A stretch of 64,000 nucleotides of DNA from the NCBI GenBank assembly GCA_036937835.1, contig CM072878.1:12906001-12970000 (forward strand), in the 5' to 3' direction. This stretch comes from Pampus argenteus (Eukaryota > Chordata > Actinopteri > Scombriformes > Stromateidae). Below the pieces are notes generated by a model. That model saw only the letters and a list, made by a program, of their open reading frames with translations, was not told the origin of the DNA and did not search any database. How positions within the stretch are numbered: the stretch's first letter is position 1; each line of letters starts with the position of its first letter. The position numbers were made by a program, and so were the translations under genes. Shown here piece after piece: positions 23,801-34,060 of the stretch.

Positions 23801-26800
23801 TAAAATAATTAGATTCATGAATGTTTTTTTTCCAGGACTCGTTAGAGAACATGCAGTCTATAGACAGCTGTGAATACATCTGGGAGGCAGGGGTGGGCTT
23901 CGCACAGTCCCCCCCTCTTAATTACATCCATGACTTGAACAGGTAAGTGCAGATGCTGTGTGCAGCTATGGTTGGCAACATCTGTATCACATACAGTCTT
24001 TATGTCTCTCTCATCTTGCTGTCGGATCGACTTTTGTCTCTCATACGCAGGACGGAGCTCCTGAGATTGTTACTAACCTGCTTCTCCGAGGCCATGTACC
24101 TGCCTCCTTCAACGGACAACAATGTCCTCAACCCCTGGGTGACATTTTTCTGCTCCACAGAAAACAGGTAAGGTGTAGAAATGCCAGCTAGAGATTCACA
24201 CGGTAAATTCTTAAACCATCAACGTGGTCTTTATATTATCTTCGTCCCTAGACATGCCTTGCCCCTGTTCACCTCTCTGCTCAACGTGGTGTGCGCCTAT
24301 GATCCGGTGGGTTATGGCATCCCATATAACCATCTGCTCTTCTCTGACTACCGGGAGCAGCTGGTGGAACAGGCCGTACAAATCCTCATTGTGACGTTGG
24401 AGCATGATGGAGGGATTCCCCACCGGCCTTCCTCTCCATCCAGCATGGAGGAACAAGAGGTACGACACAAGACCACCAGATTGAAACCAATCAGACGCTG
24501 ACATGTACATTTGCAGCACGGACTGTATGGAAGAGTGTGTGTTTTATATCATTCAAGCTTTTATCTTTGTGTAGTCTACAGGCCCTGAAAACCTGTTTGT
24601 GAATTATTTGTCAAGGATTCACAGAGAGGAGGTATGCCTATCATCATTTCTATAAGATACATTAAGATCCTTTTTTCCGCAAAGAGCACTTTTCAAACCC
24701 TTCCTTGTGTTCCTCCAACTGGCAGGACTTTGATTTTGTACTGAAAGGCCTAGCTCGTCTGCTGACCAACCCATTGACTCAGACTTACCTGCCCAACTCC
24801 ACCAAGAAGATCCAGTTCCACCAAGAGCTTTTGGTGCTTTTCTGGAAGCTTTGTGATTTCAATAAGGTTGGCAACATGTGTAATAAAAAATGTGTCTTTG
24901 GGCAGATGTGGCATCAAAAGTCTGTCTTTGCTGAACACAATCCCTTTTTGTTTCCATGACAGAAGTTCCTGTTTTTTGTCCTGAAGAGTAGTGATGTACT
25001 GGATATTCTGGTTCCTATACTCTTCTATCTTAATGATGCCAGAGCTGATCAGTGTGAGTGTTACCAGTTTTTCTTTGACCCAGCAAAACTCTATTTTGTA
25101 TTTTGCATTTCTTCTCCTTCTGACATGTTTCGTCTTTATCTGGCTGCAGCCCGTGTTGGACTCATGCACATCGGTGTGTTCATTTTGCTGCTGCTGAGCG
25201 GGGAGAGAAACTTTGGCGTGCGCCTGAATAAGCCCTACTCCGTCCATGTGCCTATGGACATCCCGGTGTTCACAGGGACTCATGCTGATCTGCTTATAGT
25301 GGTAAGACGCCTGCCACGTTGCATCATCCTGTTCCAATAGTTGCCTAATGAAAAAAAAAACAGTCAGTGCGCACAGCTGTCACTTTGTTTGTTTTGTAGG
25401 TTTTCCACAAGATTATCACCACAGGCCACCAGCGTCTCCAGCCCCTGTTTGACTGCCTCCTGACCATTGTTGTTAATGGTGAATTGCTTTGGCGCCATCT
25501 GTTGGCCAGATAGTTTTATCATCTCATAAAAAAAATAAATAAATAAAAATTTAATTTATTACATACTTATGTGCTTAATATTTCTCCCGCTTCCTTTACA
25601 GTGTCTCCCTATTTAAAGAGCCTGTCCATGGTAGCAGCCAATAAGCTGCTCCACCTGCTGGAGGCCTTCTCCACCAGCTGGTACCTGTTCTCTGCAGCCC
25701 AGAACCATCACCTTGTATTCTTCCTTCTCGAGGCATTTAACAATATTATCCAGTACCAGTTTGATGGTGAGAGAAAGCTGACATGTGACAGATTCCCGCG
25801 ATTGTACGGAACTGCAAATCAAAGTTTTAGATGGGACTTTGTTTTACAGCTTTAGCGAACAGCTCCGCTCATGTACTCCGCTCCTTTCTCACTCACCTCC
25901 AGGAAACTGTAACCTGGTTTACGCCATCATTCGCAAACGTAATGTGTTCCACCAACTGGCAAACCTGCCATCTGATCCCGCTTCTATTCAGAAGGCTTTG
26001 CAGAGAAAGAGGAAGTCTCCAGATGTCATTTCCCGCACCAGCTCCCAGGAGACTGTATCCATGGAGGGCTCTCACCCTGCAGTGCCGGCAGAGCCTGGTA
26101 CACTGAAGACCAGTCTGGTCGCTATACCAGGTACTGACTGAATGTTGAAATTTGAGATTTGGCTTTTTGGTCAAATTACTTTTTGTAATATCTCAAATAT
26201 GTCTTGACAGTTTGGGAGATATGTTAATGGTGATGAGGAAACATGTCACCCAGTACAACGGCGTGACTAACTGGGTGTGGCACAGAGGAAGAGTAATAAG
26301 TCACTGTTGGCTTTGGGCTTTTTCATGTTTGTTGACAGACTGTATGTATGTTTCTTGCAGGCATCGATAAACTGACCGAGAAGTCCCAAGTATCAGAAGA
26401 TGGCACCATGGTGTCACTCCCAAAGACAGACTCCTCACACACAGCCCCCACTGACCACAGTACAGTCGTCGGGACCAGTGACACTGAGTCAAACTCAGGC
26501 AGAGACAATGAAGTAAGCGTGTGTGTGTGTGTGTGTGTTTTCCTGTGTGCATGTACTGTACTTCTCCAAATGCATTTACATGTTAGTAAATCTATTTCCT
26601 CACAATATCAGGATGTTTTCTACACTGAAGCAGAAATGGAGAGAAGACGTTTGTCAAATGCATCTTCAACATCTTTTTGGGCTGCCACACCTGAATGGGT
26701 CTGTAACTTATTTTCCTATCATCCTTCTCTTTAGTTTATTTTTTTATAAATGTGTATTTGGCAGAATATTTGACTTTTTTTTTTTTTTTCATCACAGGTC

Positions 26801-27327
26801 CTCTCCTGGAAGTGTAAGCTACCCCTGCAGACTATCATGCGTCTACTACAAGTGCTAGTTCCTCAGGTGGAGAAGATCTGCATTGACAAGTACGTCAATA
26901 GTTTTTGTCTTTCTGGGTTATTATTATTGACATGTATATATATATATATTGGCTTAGATGTCTTCGCAGTGTTCCCAGGAACATTTTAAAGTAGCTTTGT
27001 GCGTTTCCCTGCAGGGGTCTGACAGATGAATCAGAGATCTTGAAGTTTCTTCAGCATGGCACATTAGTGGGCCTGCTGCCAGTTCCTCACCCCATCCTCA
27101 TCAGAAAGTATCAGGCCAACGCAGGCACTGCCATGTGGTTTCGCACCTACATGTGGGGTGTTGTCTATTTGCGGTGAGTAACGCTAATAAGAGCTAAGTA
27201 TTATTCAGACTGCCATTTTTTTTTCTCACTGGCTAAAACTTCTATATTTTTTCTTTATTCTAGCAACGTGGACCCTCCTATCTGGTACGACACTGACGTC
27301 CGCCTTTTTGAAATTCAGAGGATGTAG
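20844..27327 (+). CDS. hid1: HID1 domain-containing protein (Golgi/dense-core vesicle factor)
   Basis: Nineteen exons: 20844-20909, 21627-21776, 22545-22715, 23130-23246, 23836-23942, 24051-24167, 24252-24459, 24575-24631, 24726-24866, 24963-25053, 25150-25301, 25400-25478, 25602-25766, 25903-26130, 26361-26512, 26612-26698, 26798-26889, 27015-27173, 27264-27327. They sum to 2403 bases, 800 aa (human about 788). The N-terminus MGTTDSKLNFRKAVIQL keeps Gly2, and HID-1 proteins are known to be N-myristoylated. HID1 is a peripheral trans-Golgi protein needed for dense-core vesicle formation and neuropeptide sorting. Highly conserved blocks include FWDQFWAD, DWRGFFWSTVPGAG and, at the C-terminus, MWFRTYMWGV and NVDPPIWYDTDV. 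Residues encoded by exons 14-16 form a Ser/Thr/Pro-rich variable linker. The start is fixed by the family N-terminus and the phase-0 exon 1 junction. The 3' end converges on the otopetrin gene. Confidence 0.96.
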
Positions 27328-28250
27328 GCAGAGCGTTTTCTGACTAAAAGGGGATTGTTCAACACCGGGATTCCTGTTTTATTCAGTATCTGCTGGTTTC
27401 CCGGTAAACCTCACTGTGTTTAACTCGCCTCATAATCATTATCATAATGCTTGCCCCGTACATCACAAGACTTTGGTAGGATACAGGCTAGCGAGGTAGA
27501 GATGCCTCTCTGACTGAACTAAGAAATTATCACATTATCAATATGGTCCATGAACAACTGTGTTTGTACATTTCTTCAGATGTCAAGACCACAGAATGTC
27601 TGTCACAACACTGAGATGACTGGAGAGTTTACAGAGGGCTCTTTACTTGACCGTGCAGATGTGAAAGAGTTACATTTTATGTACATTTTCAGTCAGACTT
27701 GTATAGAAGAAGTGTGGTGCTTTCCAACAGAGGCTTGTTACACATCTTGGATTGCACATTATTGGTGTTTCACGTTATTTGTTGTATTTGCCATGCTTTA
27801 AAGTGAACTTGCACTCTTTTGAGTACGTTACCGTTGTAATTTATGTGATGATTTTGCAGACTATAACACAGATTGTATGTTTTTATGTATATTACCAGGT
27901 TTCAGTTTCTGATCTGGCCTGCTATGCTGACAATGTTTGATGTTGAAAGTTGTATTTTCCTTAAATTATCCTGAAAATATATATATATATAATATGTATC
28001 TGTAAAATGTGTGTTGTGACATTACTCTGTGCTTTAATGGGGAGTGTAAAGTGTATTGTTAAACAATTTAAATTCATGTCTTATGCCTCTGTATGTAGCT
28101 TGGTGATAATATGCTCTTCAGAGTGACAATCCCTTTACACCTTGACCACTAGATGGCACCATGTCGCTCTCAGCAACCAGTCAGCTCGAGGTTTGACCTT
28201 TGAAAAGTCTTTATAACACTGCAACAATTAAAAAGCAGTTGAGACTTTTA
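27328..28250 (+). other. hid1 3' UTR (inferred end)
   Basis: Non-coding DNA after the hid1 stop. ATTAAA at 28227-28232 is the most likely polyadenylation signal. The 83- and 62-codon frames in this stretch have no protein-like features. Confidence 0.45.
28146..28159 (+). promoter_or_regulatory. Candidate CTCF core motif
   Basis: CCACTAGATGGCAC matches all 14 positions of the consensus CCASYAGRKGGCRS. It lies between the convergent hid1 and otopetrin genes, a plausible insulator position. Binding is not shown, and such words can also come from repeat tails. Confidence 0.4.
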
Positions 28251-28659
28251 CAGTTTGGAAATTGCTCTACAGTATTGTTTAAGTGTGGATATTAAAATCC
28301 CAAATGTTATTAAACATTAACAATCTGTATAAGATTGACTTGGGCAATAATCCTACATATAGCTGCAGTCAAATATGTAGCCAACAAACCAGTACAGCAA
28401 AGACAAAGATATGCAAGATATTGCAGATAAAAATATCAATACATAAACAGCCACATTGCTTTAAATTCTTTTCACATGCTGGTTTCCAGCTGAAGTATGC
28501 TTTTCATGTTCAAAGCTATAAATTTAATCACCTGAAATTACCCTTCAGATTAATGCAAGGTTTGCACTCAGTGCATAAAGTGCCACATGACCATCCTATT
28601 TAAATGGACTGCAAGCAGAATTTAAATGTTCAGGCGGCAGAAATAATGAATTAACACAG

Positions 28660-28752
28660 TGACAACATTCATTCTTTTAACATTTATTTATTAAAAAGTT
28701 AAATTTGATACATAAAACATAAAAAAAAATACACGCTCGAACACAAATCCAG
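28660..28752 (-). other. Otopetrin (minus) 3' UTR with polyadenylation signals
   Basis: On the minus strand, AATAAA occurs twice overlapping at 28683-28692, about 60-70 bases after the stop codon at 28753-28755, so the 3' UTR is short. Confidence 0.6.
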
Positions 28753-31104
28753 CTAAGAGATTAAGTACACTTCAAAGAGACTGGCGACTGAGTGCATACG
28801 GTAGAAGATTCCAAAAGGAAGTCCAATATTCACAATAGCAGCCCACATTGTGAATCTGTAGAACTTGATCTCGACGGAGTGATCGAACTGGGGGCGAGCG
28901 CCAAATGCAGGCATGATCCACAGCTGTCGATACAAGAATAGGTGATAATGAGGGGGGGGAAAAAGCCACACACACACACACACACACCACTATGCCACAG
29001 TTGCAGTTAAGAAAAATACAAAACAACTTACAATTATGTTTGCTAGCAGCAGAAAGGCACAGACTTCCTTCAGTACTCTTCTCTTAAAGCTCGGCTTAGG
29101 AGGACTTGAGGTAAGGAAGTAACTGGATTTATTGCTTTCTATAACAATGCTCATCTCCGCGTGTTCTTGGAAAGCATGAGCGTTTGTGTGAAGAGCCGCT
29201 TCCTGCATCACGTGGAACGGCTCCCGGTGCAGGCCTTCAATGATGAAGTAGTTCTGCAGTCCGAGCTGGAGCACAGTCAGGACGGCCCAGGACAGGTTGA
29301 GGGCATTCAGGTAGCCTCTGGCTCCTGTCGCCACCACAGCCACGATAGTGAAATAGCTGATGATGAACTGTCCCATTGAGGCTCCGACCAGCAGCCCCAC
29401 ATCCAGGCTGCGCGTGGGGTTTTTCTCGGACACGTGCTCCCTGTGGTCCAGCCTGTAGACGATGCAGCCGATGATAGTGGAGATGGACATCAGGCTCACT
29501 ATCACTATATTCGTTATAAAATGGATCAGCAGTGCGTCGTTTCTCTTCATCGTCTCCTCTTCTAGTATGTCCACTTCGTACAGTATAAATGTCACAAGTC
29601 CTGCCATCACTAGGAGTATTCCTGCGGCGGGGCCCAAACATACATCCTTTGGACGGAACTTGACGTTGTGGTGGCTGTGATCCTCCACAAGTCGACCGAC
29701 ATTTTTCCACATGACGTAGGCCATAGCTGAGGCAAATAGGCTGTATTCTATGTTAAAGGGGTAAAGGTAGTAGAAGGCCTCCTTGAAGGTGCCACATGCC
29801 GAGTGACTGCATTTACACTTCTCGTAACCATAGCTGGCTGAAGTGGAAAAAGCAATTTTGAGTTTAGTTTTTTTATTAACCACTGATCAGAAATTATTTA
29901 AATAAAATAAAAAGATACCTCTGTATAACTTGTGTGAGACACTGACATTCAGATCAGGAATCTCAGTTTGGTGAAGGGACTCTTCAGTAACAGCTGCCAT
30001 CCACACCACCAGGTTTGTTGAAAGTGTGAGCGTAAGTCCACACCTAAAAAAGAGGAAAAGCAATTAAGCGTACTGCAAAATTAAAGATACTCAGTGAAAA
30101 TTGTAAAAGAAGAGTAAAAGAAAATGAATTCACCGAGTGAAGTTTGTGTGAAGCTGAACACAGTCCTTTGCATGAATCCACAGGAAGTAAGTCTAAAAAC
30201 AAACAAACAAAAAAAGTCAGGTTTTAGTCATGTCAACCATTTTCTTGCAATGCAAAAACCACAATGTTCTTAAAAACGCAACAACCTGGACAATCAAAAA
30301 TACAGCTTGCACGACAGGGAAAGCAACTTTGACAGCGGAGTCGCAGTGAAGGTAGCCCACATAGTTGGCAATCTTGAAGACATCCATGAGGAGACTGAGT
30401 ATGCCAAACAGCACAAGGCCAGCTGCAATATAAACATGCAAGTAATTAAGCCTTGAGATTAAGCCTTAAAAAAAAATACCAAAGGACTGGGAGCAGGTCT
30501 CACCTCGGAGCCACACAGGTCCTGCGTGGCTGTCTTTGAACATGACTGCTTGATCTTTCCGAGAGGTGAAAACTATGTAAAACAGCATCCATAATATAGT
30601 GAGGAGGAGGAGAACGATGAGGAAGATTTGCCTGTGCACAGCAGTAATGGCAACGCTGTTGAAGGCACTGCCGCTGACCAGAGCACAGCCCAGGATGAGG
30701 ATGTTGATGCAGATGATGCCGGACAGGAGCCATCCACCACCGTGATGGGCTCTCTCCATTACCGCCTCCACATGGTGAACGCCGTCTCTCACGGCCTCAA
30801 CACTGGGCAGCTGGGAAGGACTCGGCAAATGCTGGATGTTCTCCATTTGTGCTGCTGTTTCAATGTTGGATGGGTGGGCCTCCAGGACATCATTTTGTGT
30901 TTTTCTATTTAAAAAAATAAAATAAATTAAAATAAAAATTAAATTTCATCACATCCTTCCTATATTTATGGGCCTTGTGGGCAGCTGGAGATATTAGATA
31001 ATAGATGCAAGTTATCACACTAGTAGCCACACACACAATTTTGAGTTTTACCTAGTGAAGAGTTTGTTGCAGGTCCGGAACATCTGTTGAGCTACTGTTT
31101 TCAT
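28753..31104 (-). CDS. Otopetrin proton channel (OTOP2/OTOP3 type), copy beside hid1
   Basis: Otopetrins are 12-pass, zinc-sensitive proton-selective channels of the plasma membrane. Coding exons on the minus strand: 31052-31104, 30504-30904, 30286-30422, 30134-30192, 29919-30043, 29032-29837, 28753-28923, giving 1752 bases and 583 aa. Family blocks seen in order are ILGCALVSGSAFN (TM1), DAHAGPVWLR-like SHAGPVWLR, MDVFKIANYVGY, HAKDCVQLH, TLSTNLVVWMAAVTEES, YNIEYSLFAS-like FNIEYSLFASAMAYVMWK, KNPTRSLDVGLLVGAS, GLQNYFIIEGLHR and the C-terminal LWIMPAFGARPQFDH with LPFGIFYRMHSVASLFEV. Exon 1 is short (17 codons plus 2 bases). It was placed because the next exon stays open upstream of its first Met and joins in phase. 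The C-terminus looks most like human OTOP2, but the position convergent with hid1 is that of human OTOP3, so the symbol is left open. It resembles the copy at 45.6 kb closely. Confidence 0.92.
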
Positions 31105-32153
31105 AATGTCCCTTCAACTTAAAAAAAAAAAAAAGGAGATTGTAACGTCCGAGGCACTTTAATGCCACATATTTGACACTTTATAACATATCAAATATGA
31201 AATAACATTACGATGATTAAAGGAGAAGAAAGAAACATGACAGAAACCAGAACTTTCTGTCTCTCTCTCTCTCTCTGCTGGACAGAAAGACGCAGAAAGG
31301 TGGCGCAGCGCACAAGGTGAGTTAATAACGAAAGCGCAGGTGTAATTAGTTTCAGGTGATTAATTAGTCTGGTTTGTTTTCTCGCCTCGGAGCTACTCCA
31401 ACCTGTTTTTTTTAGCCCACCCGGAGCTGTTTCGATGGCTACTTCCGATTCATTTCCCGTTTGGCCACCAATGCCATTGTTATTCCATTTAAAACGTCTC
31501 TCCTCTTATTATGCAACTGTAGCACCAGGCGAGACACGACCTCTGGGAATTTAGCTTCAAGGTGTGTTTTTGTGTGTGTGTGTTTTTATATATATATATA
31601 AAAAAAAAGAAATCCAATCTTGGTACCTGTTCCAAGATGCAGGTAAACCCCTGATAACTAGAGACAATAAGTTACAAATATGACAATAAAATCACTGTGT
31701 AATTACATGAAGTGTAGTTTTCCTGCTCTCTAGCTGCATATCTGCATATGCAATGTTGTTTATGCTTTTGTAGCTTATTGTGATATAGAAGTTAAAAATC
31801 ATTTAAACAGTTATGATCCTGACTGTCTGAGTGCTTCGGGGTTTAGATTTAGTAATTGGACCACTGCACAAAATGTAAAATTAGATTTTGAGTTTTTAGA
31901 GAATCTTTTCAGAGCATTCCTGATTTATTCTGCTGACCTTCAGGCAAAGAAATAATAATAATAATTTAAAAAAACTCTGCACAAAATGACAAACAAATTG
32001 TTTTAAAACAGGTCTGTTATTGCAGAAGATGTCAATCTTTTACAGATCACCTGCTTGAGTCGGTCGATGTGGTTCAGAGCTCATCTCGTGTTAGTCACAA
32101 GGTTTGAAACAAAGGTCACCTAATGCTCTCTCAGTCTGTCACAAAGATCCAAG
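31105..32153. other. Intergenic between otopetrin (minus) and amn
   Basis: Holds the promoters of both divergent genes. On the minus strand a T-rich acceptor directly precedes the otopetrin start codon (TTTTAAG before TTGAAGG, about 31115), so its 5' UTR is probably spliced. A CT-rich run lies at 31258-31277 and an AT run at about 31587-31610. No further exon was seen. Confidence 0.45.
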
Positions 32154-33575
32154 ATGCTGAAAACGCCGCGCACGCTTCTCCTCCTCTGTCTTGTCGGGGC
32201 AGCCAATGCTCTGTACAAACAGTGGATTCCTGACACCAACTATGAGAATAAGACCAACTGGGACAAAGGAGCCGTTCCATGTGGCAATGACAAAGTTCAG
32301 TTTTCAGCCCAAAGGAAAGTGTCCGTGTTTGTGGAGACCACACATGCCGTGCAGGAGATGAGGATGCCGGTGGATGGAGAGTTTATTCTGAATTCAGGAG
32401 CTGGATTTTATGTCGTTGCGGGACAAGACCCGAGCTGTGGAGCAGGTGTCACTACCCAGTTCAAAGATTCAGAGTCTCTACAGTGGTTTAACCCAGCTCT
32501 GTGGCAGGCGGCTGCAACTCTGGATGACATTCAGCGGGGGAACTTTCTATTCTCGGTCCACGAGGAGAGTGTTCCTTGCCAGTATGATGATGTGGTTTTT
32601 AAAGCCAGCTCCTCCTTCAGAGTTGACACCAGCTCCAGCCAACCTAGCATCCCTGTCAAATCTGTGTCTGTCCTGGGGAAGATGTTTGACAGCAAATCTG
32701 AATTCATCCAGTATCTCAGCTCACGCACAGGCCAGCTGCAGTTTCACGGATCCTCTGCAGTCACTGTCGGGAACTCGGGCTGCGGGGATCCTTCTGGCTG
32801 CGACTGTGGGAATTCTGTAATCCATCAGCAGATCTGTGCCAGTGTCACGTGTACCTCTCTGAGCTGTAAGAAGCCTCTGCTCCCTTTAGGACACTGCTGT
32901 GATGTGTGTGGCGCCATCGTCACTATCATTTATGCCCCCGGTTTCAACCTGCAGAGTTACAGACAACGAATCCAGCACCTTTTTCTTATCCAGCCACAAT
33001 ACAAATCCATTCAGCTGGGCATGTCTAAAGTCTTCAAGTCCCAGCGGCTGATGGGGATCATCCCTTTTGGCTCTTCAGCTGAGATCCAGGTAGTTATCGT
33101 GGATGAAGAGGAAGGCAGGCTGTCAGAGGCTCTGGCCCGGGACATAGTGAAGGATGCTCGTTCTCATGGATCTAATCTGGGAATCACTGGGGCTGAATTT
33201 CAAGCATCCACTGGGAGCAGCAGTGATCAGTCTGGAAGCAGTGTAGGGATGATAGTTGGAGTTGTGTTTGGAGTTTTAACTGTGATTACATGCATTCTCG
33301 TTGTGGTTGTTCTGATTCGTAAGGGGGTTGTTGAGATGCCCTCAATGCCTTCGCTGCCATCTATCAGCAGTTTGAGGAACAGAAATGATATCGGAGACCT
33401 TGGTGGGTCTCTTGATCATGGCTTTGATAATCCCATATTTGACAAACCCAACATGCTGCCTGATACTCCTAATCTGTACACAACTGAAACAAATAACGCG
33501 ATCTCCTTGACTCAGTCAGGTGTGCACTTCATAAATCCTGTTTATGACGAGAATGAAACTGACTTTACTATCTGA
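32154..33575 (+). CDS. amn: Amnionless (cubam receptor subunit), intronless copy
   Basis: Amnionless is the membrane-anchoring partner of cubilin. Together they form cubam, which takes up vitamin B12-intrinsic factor and filtered proteins in gut and kidney tubule. The 473-aa protein is encoded by one uninterrupted frame. It has an N-terminal signal peptide (about 1-19, LLLLCLVGAANA), an extracellular region with a Cys-rich VWFC-like module (about 205-253, including CGDPSGCDCGN and GHCCDVCG), a single membrane span (about 364-389) and a cytoplasmic tail. The tail holds two endocytic signals, FDNPIF (about 423) and FINPVY (about 458), matching the paired FXNPXF/Y signals of mammalian AMN. Length is close to human AMN (453 aa). 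Human AMN has about 12 exons and lies on 14q32, so an intronless gene inside the otopetrin/ush1g cluster is unusual. Retroposition is the simplest inference, although no A-tail or target duplication is visible. No frame damage is present. Confidence 0.93.
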   Translation: MLKTPRTLLLLCLVGAANALYKQWIPDTNYENKTNWDKGAVPCGNDKVQFSAQRKVSVFVETTHAVQEMRMPVDGEFILNSGAGFYVVAGQDPSCGAGVTTQFKDSESLQWFNPALWQAAATLDDIQRGNFLFSVHEESVPCQYDDVVFKASSSFRVDTSSSQPSIPVKSVSVLGKMFDSKSEFIQYLSSRTGQLQFHGSSAVTVGNSGCGDPSGCDCGNSVIHQQICASVTCTSLSCKKPLLPLGHCCDVCGAIVTIIYAPGFNLQSYRQRIQHLFLIQPQYKSIQLGMSKVFKSQRLMGIIPFGSSAEIQVVIVDEEEGRLSEALARDIVKDARSHGSNLGITGAEFQASTGSSSDQSGSSVGMIVGVVFGVLTVITCILVVVVLIRKGVVEMPSMPSLPSISSLRNRNDIGDLGGSLDHGFDNPIFDKPNMLPDTPNLYTTETNNAISLTQSGVHFINPVYDENETDFTI

Positions 33576-33735
33576 AATCGACTGTATTAAACTTTAGGTA
33601 TGTTAATGATTTACAAAAGTATTTTCATATTAACTTGATTTTACAGCCACTACATAGATAATAATTATAGGTTATAACTTTATATCTTGTACTAATTCAA
33701 ATATGTAAATAAACTCATAACACATAATTGGTGCC
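33576..33735 (+). other. amn 3' UTR with polyadenylation signal
   Basis: AATAAA occurs at about 33709-33714, roughly 135 bases after the amn stop. The gene is convergent with trim16-like, whose stop codon is at 34061-34063. Confidence 0.55.
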
Positions 33736-34060
33736 AGATACTGTAATGTTTAATCATTGAACAAACTTCTAAGATAAATAAATGCATTTTTGGCAGGCAA
33801 TTGTGTACTTTGTCCTTCATTCATATCTCATTCAAAAGCTGTAAAGCTGCACTTCCCACAGGGTTTGCTTTTTCTATGTGTTCATGTTGCATAGTTACCA
33901 CTAGATGGTAGTAAATGTAAATTATTATTTTTTTTTTTTGTAACTTTAACCCACAACTACATTGTTATGTAACGTCATTTATAATGCACTCATTTTTCAA
34001 GCTCACAGCGAGGACAGCTGCTATTTTCTGCAGTGTCACAGGTAAACACGGGAAGAGGAT

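Noticed and set aside
24750..25337. 195-codon minus-strand open frame
   Set aside because: It is antisense to hid1 exons 9-11 and their introns; the plus strand carries the conserved protein.
28283..28603. 106-codon plus-strand frame after hid1
   Set aside because: AT-rich, no protein-like features, lies between the inferred 3' ends of two convergent genes.
29237..29710. 157-codon minus-strand frame overlapping the large otopetrin exon
   Set aside because: Out-of-frame shadow of the otopetrin coding sequence.
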